A stretch of DNA of 64,000 bases from Cyanoderma ruficeps (lineage: Eukaryota; Chordata; Aves; Passeriformes; Timaliidae). Below the pieces are notes generated by a model, which saw nothing but the letters and a program-made list of their open reading frames with translations, made no database searches and was not told where the DNA came from. Every line of letters starts with the position of its first letter. The stretch's first letter is position 1. The position numbers were made by a program, and so were the translations under genes. Positions 61,081 through 64,000 of the stretch are shown here, piece by piece. The stretch is from NCBI GenBank assembly GCA_008694505.1, contig VZDJ01000623.1, positions 5,576,442 through 5,640,441 on the forward strand. Reading direction: 5' to 3'.

Positions 61081-62754
61081 GAAGGAGGAAGCTGAATGGA
61101 GCCTCCTCGACTGTTTCACGGTGTATTGACCTCACCCCACATAAATGAATATTCAGTTTATATAATACCAGGTTTATATAAGTGAATTCTAGAGAGAGGC
61201 AAGGAGGGTGGGACTAAATTCTTGAGCAGATTACTGGAGTCACTGAAATTATACCTGAGATGATGGTCTCCATTTTTTAAAACTGGAAGTCAAATCTTCC
61301 TATTTCATGTCTTGCTTAATTATTGATCAGGCATTAGCACTGTGTGTAAAATAATTTATTCAATTCAGGTCTCTGCACAGCTTCTATAGATGTTAATGAG
61401 GAAAAGAAATAGTCTTTAGTTCCATGAAAGTAAGCTCAAATTCCCTTTTGTATAACCATCTGTGAACAAAGACACAGGTACTTTGAAACTTTCTTTTTAC
61501 TGGAATATTAGCATGAAAAAAATAAAGATAAATGTTCTTGGAAGTCTTTAGAATAGGTTGAACTCATTGCAATGTGAATATCTCTGCATTTATAAATGGC
61601 TGCTTTCCTACACACATATTTATATGAGAAGCTACTTTGATCTTGTTAGCATACCATACTTCCACCCTCTATTTAAAGTAAAGGGACTCTAAATTTGTGA
61701 ATTGCAGCTCTTTACCTTGCGTCAGAACGTCAGCTTTGACTATTTTAGCAGTTCCCATCATCGTATCTTTGTGCCTGTCCCACTGTAATGGAGTTACTAC
61801 TTGTCTCTTGGTTTGTGGCTTTATTTCCTCCTCTTGCTGTTTGCTTTCTTTGCTATTGAGAGCTACCAAGAATGTTAGCAGTAATTGTCAAGAACCTGAT
61901 CCAAACAAAACCCTTGGAGTAAGACTCTTCTAAGGATTATGGCTCACGCTCTTCTAGACTAAAACTGGAAATAGTTTTGTTTGTTTCTTTTTTTGTTCCA
62001 GTCCAAATGTTAAGTGACAGAGTGTGATCAAAAGAGGAATTCTGGCTTTCAGTCCATATAGCTTTGCATTTTGGCAGTGTCCTTATTGTATTCTCTTAGT
62101 TTTTAACCTATTAAATGGATTTTTTCTTTGTGATTTCCATTATAACATTAGAGTCTAATAATGATTTGCTATTCTAAATGCTCTCATTCCTGCTCCCAAA
62201 ATAACCCTAAAGTGTACAAATTCCTTATGATTGATGGTATCCTGAGGTAACAATTTCTGCAAATGCAGACTTCTTAATAGCAAGTAATATATGTGCCAGG
62301 CAACACAGTTGCACCTTTGCCACCTTAAAATGAATGCTGTACGTTCTAGAACTTCTGTAGGACTTTGAGCTTTTAAGTCTTGTGATTTGTAATATAAGCA
62401 TTTAGATCTAGAGCACCTAAAGTGAACTGTCTAATAACTGAATATATCCCTACTAATTTATATTTTTTTAATGGAAGTTTCATTCTCAAGGTTCCAGTGG
62501 GATGTTTAGGATCTGTGGAAATCTTTCTATCCTCTTTCAATTATCTGCCTTCAGAAAGTTCATGGTTGGGAAATTTATCTGAAACGAACAGTCAATTTAT
62601 AAGCAAGTTCCATTTGTTCTAGCTTCATCAAATGACTCTGTAACTGTGCCAGTGTTCACTTCCTGAGGAATTATTCTATATCCGAAAGGATTAGATGGCC
62701 AACTGAATACATGGCCATCTAATACAGCTGCCTGGGTGGTTGTTTTGTTGGGGT

Positions 62755-62755
62755 N
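62755..62755. other. Single undetermined base
   Basis: One N in a G/T-rich context (TTGGGGTN) in PCLO intron 1, likely an unresolved homopolymer. Confidence 0.95.
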
Positions 62756-64000
62756 CCAGTTCAATAAGCTAGTCACAACAGATATCAATAAAACATTTTG
62801 CCGCATTTTGATAAGAAATGCTAAGAAGTCTTGCTAAGTGTCACACTTCTGAAGTATATTTATGGTGTATTTTCCAGAAGATATATATATATTTTAAAAA
62901 GTTAGCCACTGAAGTATACATAAGTTCATGCATATCTTGTCTGTAAATATGAAAAGATCTAACTACCTTTGAGTTGCATTATTACGGCATTTATCTTTGG
63001 AGCTATTAATACTGATGAACAGGAAAAAGGCATATGCCTTCTTAACAGGTGCTTGTAGTTACTGCATTGAAGAACTAGACCAACAGTCTTTTTTATTAAA
63101 CCTCTGCTTGCTCCAAAGTAAGCCTTGGTTTGGCTGTAATATGTAAATGAATAGAGATTAAATTCCACGAATCAAGACCAAAGTGAGAAGAAACATGGCA
63201 GCACAAAAAAAACCCCTTATGTGAGGAAGAACGAAATTATTTTGTATGTTGGGTCTGGTTTGAAGGCTTTAAAACAATTGTGGGTTTTTCATTATTTAAA
63301 AGATTCAAAAGTTAGAAAATTCTTGTCAAATAAATACAAGATTTAGTTTGAGGATTCTGATTCAATGGTTTAATTAAGACTTTTCAATATCAGTCTGTAG
63401 TTGGTTGTAGAAAAGAGGACTTCAACTCTCAGGTACCTCAAACTAAATGGAGCAGGTCCTGGCTTTTGACAGAAGTATCATTTCTCAAGAAGCTTGTCTT
63501 TTCAAGGCTTTTTCTTCCACTAGTTAACCACGCTCTGTCTCCATTGCTTAGAAACATTTTTTTGTACAAAGGCAAGACAAGTCAGGTCTTCAGAATATTC
63601 CAGTGGCCTTGAAGAGGATCACCTGAGTTTATTTCCTAGATCCATGGGTTCTAATCTCATTTCAGAGCCTGATATCTGATCAGGTGGAAATTTATGGGAC
63701 ACATTATTTGATAAAAATGCACGCTTGCTAATTTCCAAGTTAATTTTTTTAAAACAGTTGGGGTTTTTTTGGGGGTTCCTCCCTCCCCCCTCTATTCTAC
63801 CTTCACATTGTAAGGTTTGGGCATGGTACCCTATTTCTGGACCTGAATTTCAATAGCAGTGTTGATTTTTTTCCCCCCCTCCCTTTTCACTCTTATCATT
63901 GTTGAATGAAGCCTTCCAAGAGTTTGAACATTTACAAACATGAATGCTGGAAGTGCACCAGGCTGCTGCTAATAGACTAGTTGAAATGTTTTCATATGGT

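Larger units (their letters stand above)
60063..64000 (+). other. PCLO: PCLO intron 1 (5' part)
   Basis: After the inferred exon 1 donor, no further piccolo coding sequence is seen up to the window end. Contents are the CpG-island tail to about 60560, an AT-rich stretch with a 60-base assembly gap, a second GC-rich block at about 60800-61080, then ordinary AT-rich intronic DNA with short homopolymer and TA runs (for example near 62880 and 63750-63890). No clear CR1 or LTR element is recognised in 61100-64000. The next exon must lie downstream of the window. Confidence 0.8.

Noticed and set aside
1..64000. CRISPR arrays, operons or other prokaryotic systems
   Set aside because: No regularly spaced repeats, no dense coding, and clear vertebrate repeats and gene structure throughout.

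Overview
This window looks like vertebrate nuclear DNA, most likely from a bird and plausibly a songbird. Three signs support this. The dominant repeats are CR1-type LINE fragments, with 3' ends in ATTCTATG-like octamers and degraded reverse-transcriptase text such as KGKGQILQLG and GKVTEKVLLETMSK. There are three solo retroviral LTRs, each flanked by a perfect 6-bp target-site duplication. Most of the sequence is AT-rich, non-coding and sparsely populated by repeats. Nothing prokaryotic is present: there are no operons, ribosome binding sites or dense coding. Most long open frames in the window are chance or lie in repeats.

Only one gene is supported. A CpG island at about 59.4-60.6 kb contains the first coding exon of PCLO (piccolo, the giant presynaptic active-zone scaffold) on the plus strand. 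The start codon is at 59821 and the exon probably ends at 60062. From there to the window end is PCLO intron 1, which contains a 60-base assembly gap (60651-60710) and a second GC-rich block (about 60.8-61.1 kb). The rest of PCLO lies beyond the window.

Positions 1-59,300 are the intergenic region upstream of PCLO. In mammals the gene upstream of PCLO is SEMA3E, but no exon of it is recognised here. The region holds: a possible GC-rich repeat near 3.8-4.1 kb; CR1 pieces at 5.2-5.6, 6.55, 7.1-7.9, 21.6-22.0, 24.8, 34.3-35.0, 49.1, 50.9-53.4 and 58.2-59.3 kb; solo LTRs at 26432-26734 (minus), 36062-36686 (minus, inside an older repeat) and 50977-51276 (plus, inside the largest CR1 copy); a recent 85-bp tandem duplication at 31.7-31.9 kb; and several G/T- or A/C-rich simple tracts. 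An isolated CpG-rich patch at 10.75-10.88 kb carries a CTCF-like motif and lies close to a palindromic GATA pair and an AP-1 site. It is the best candidate distal regulatory element.

The most interesting observations are a possible non-canonical GC donor splice site at the end of PCLO exon 1, an upstream ORF whose start overlaps an NRF1-like motif, the nested retroelement insertions, and the isolated CpG-rich patch. I did not find a novel multi-gene system. All repeat and gene identifications come from reading and recall, without database searches.
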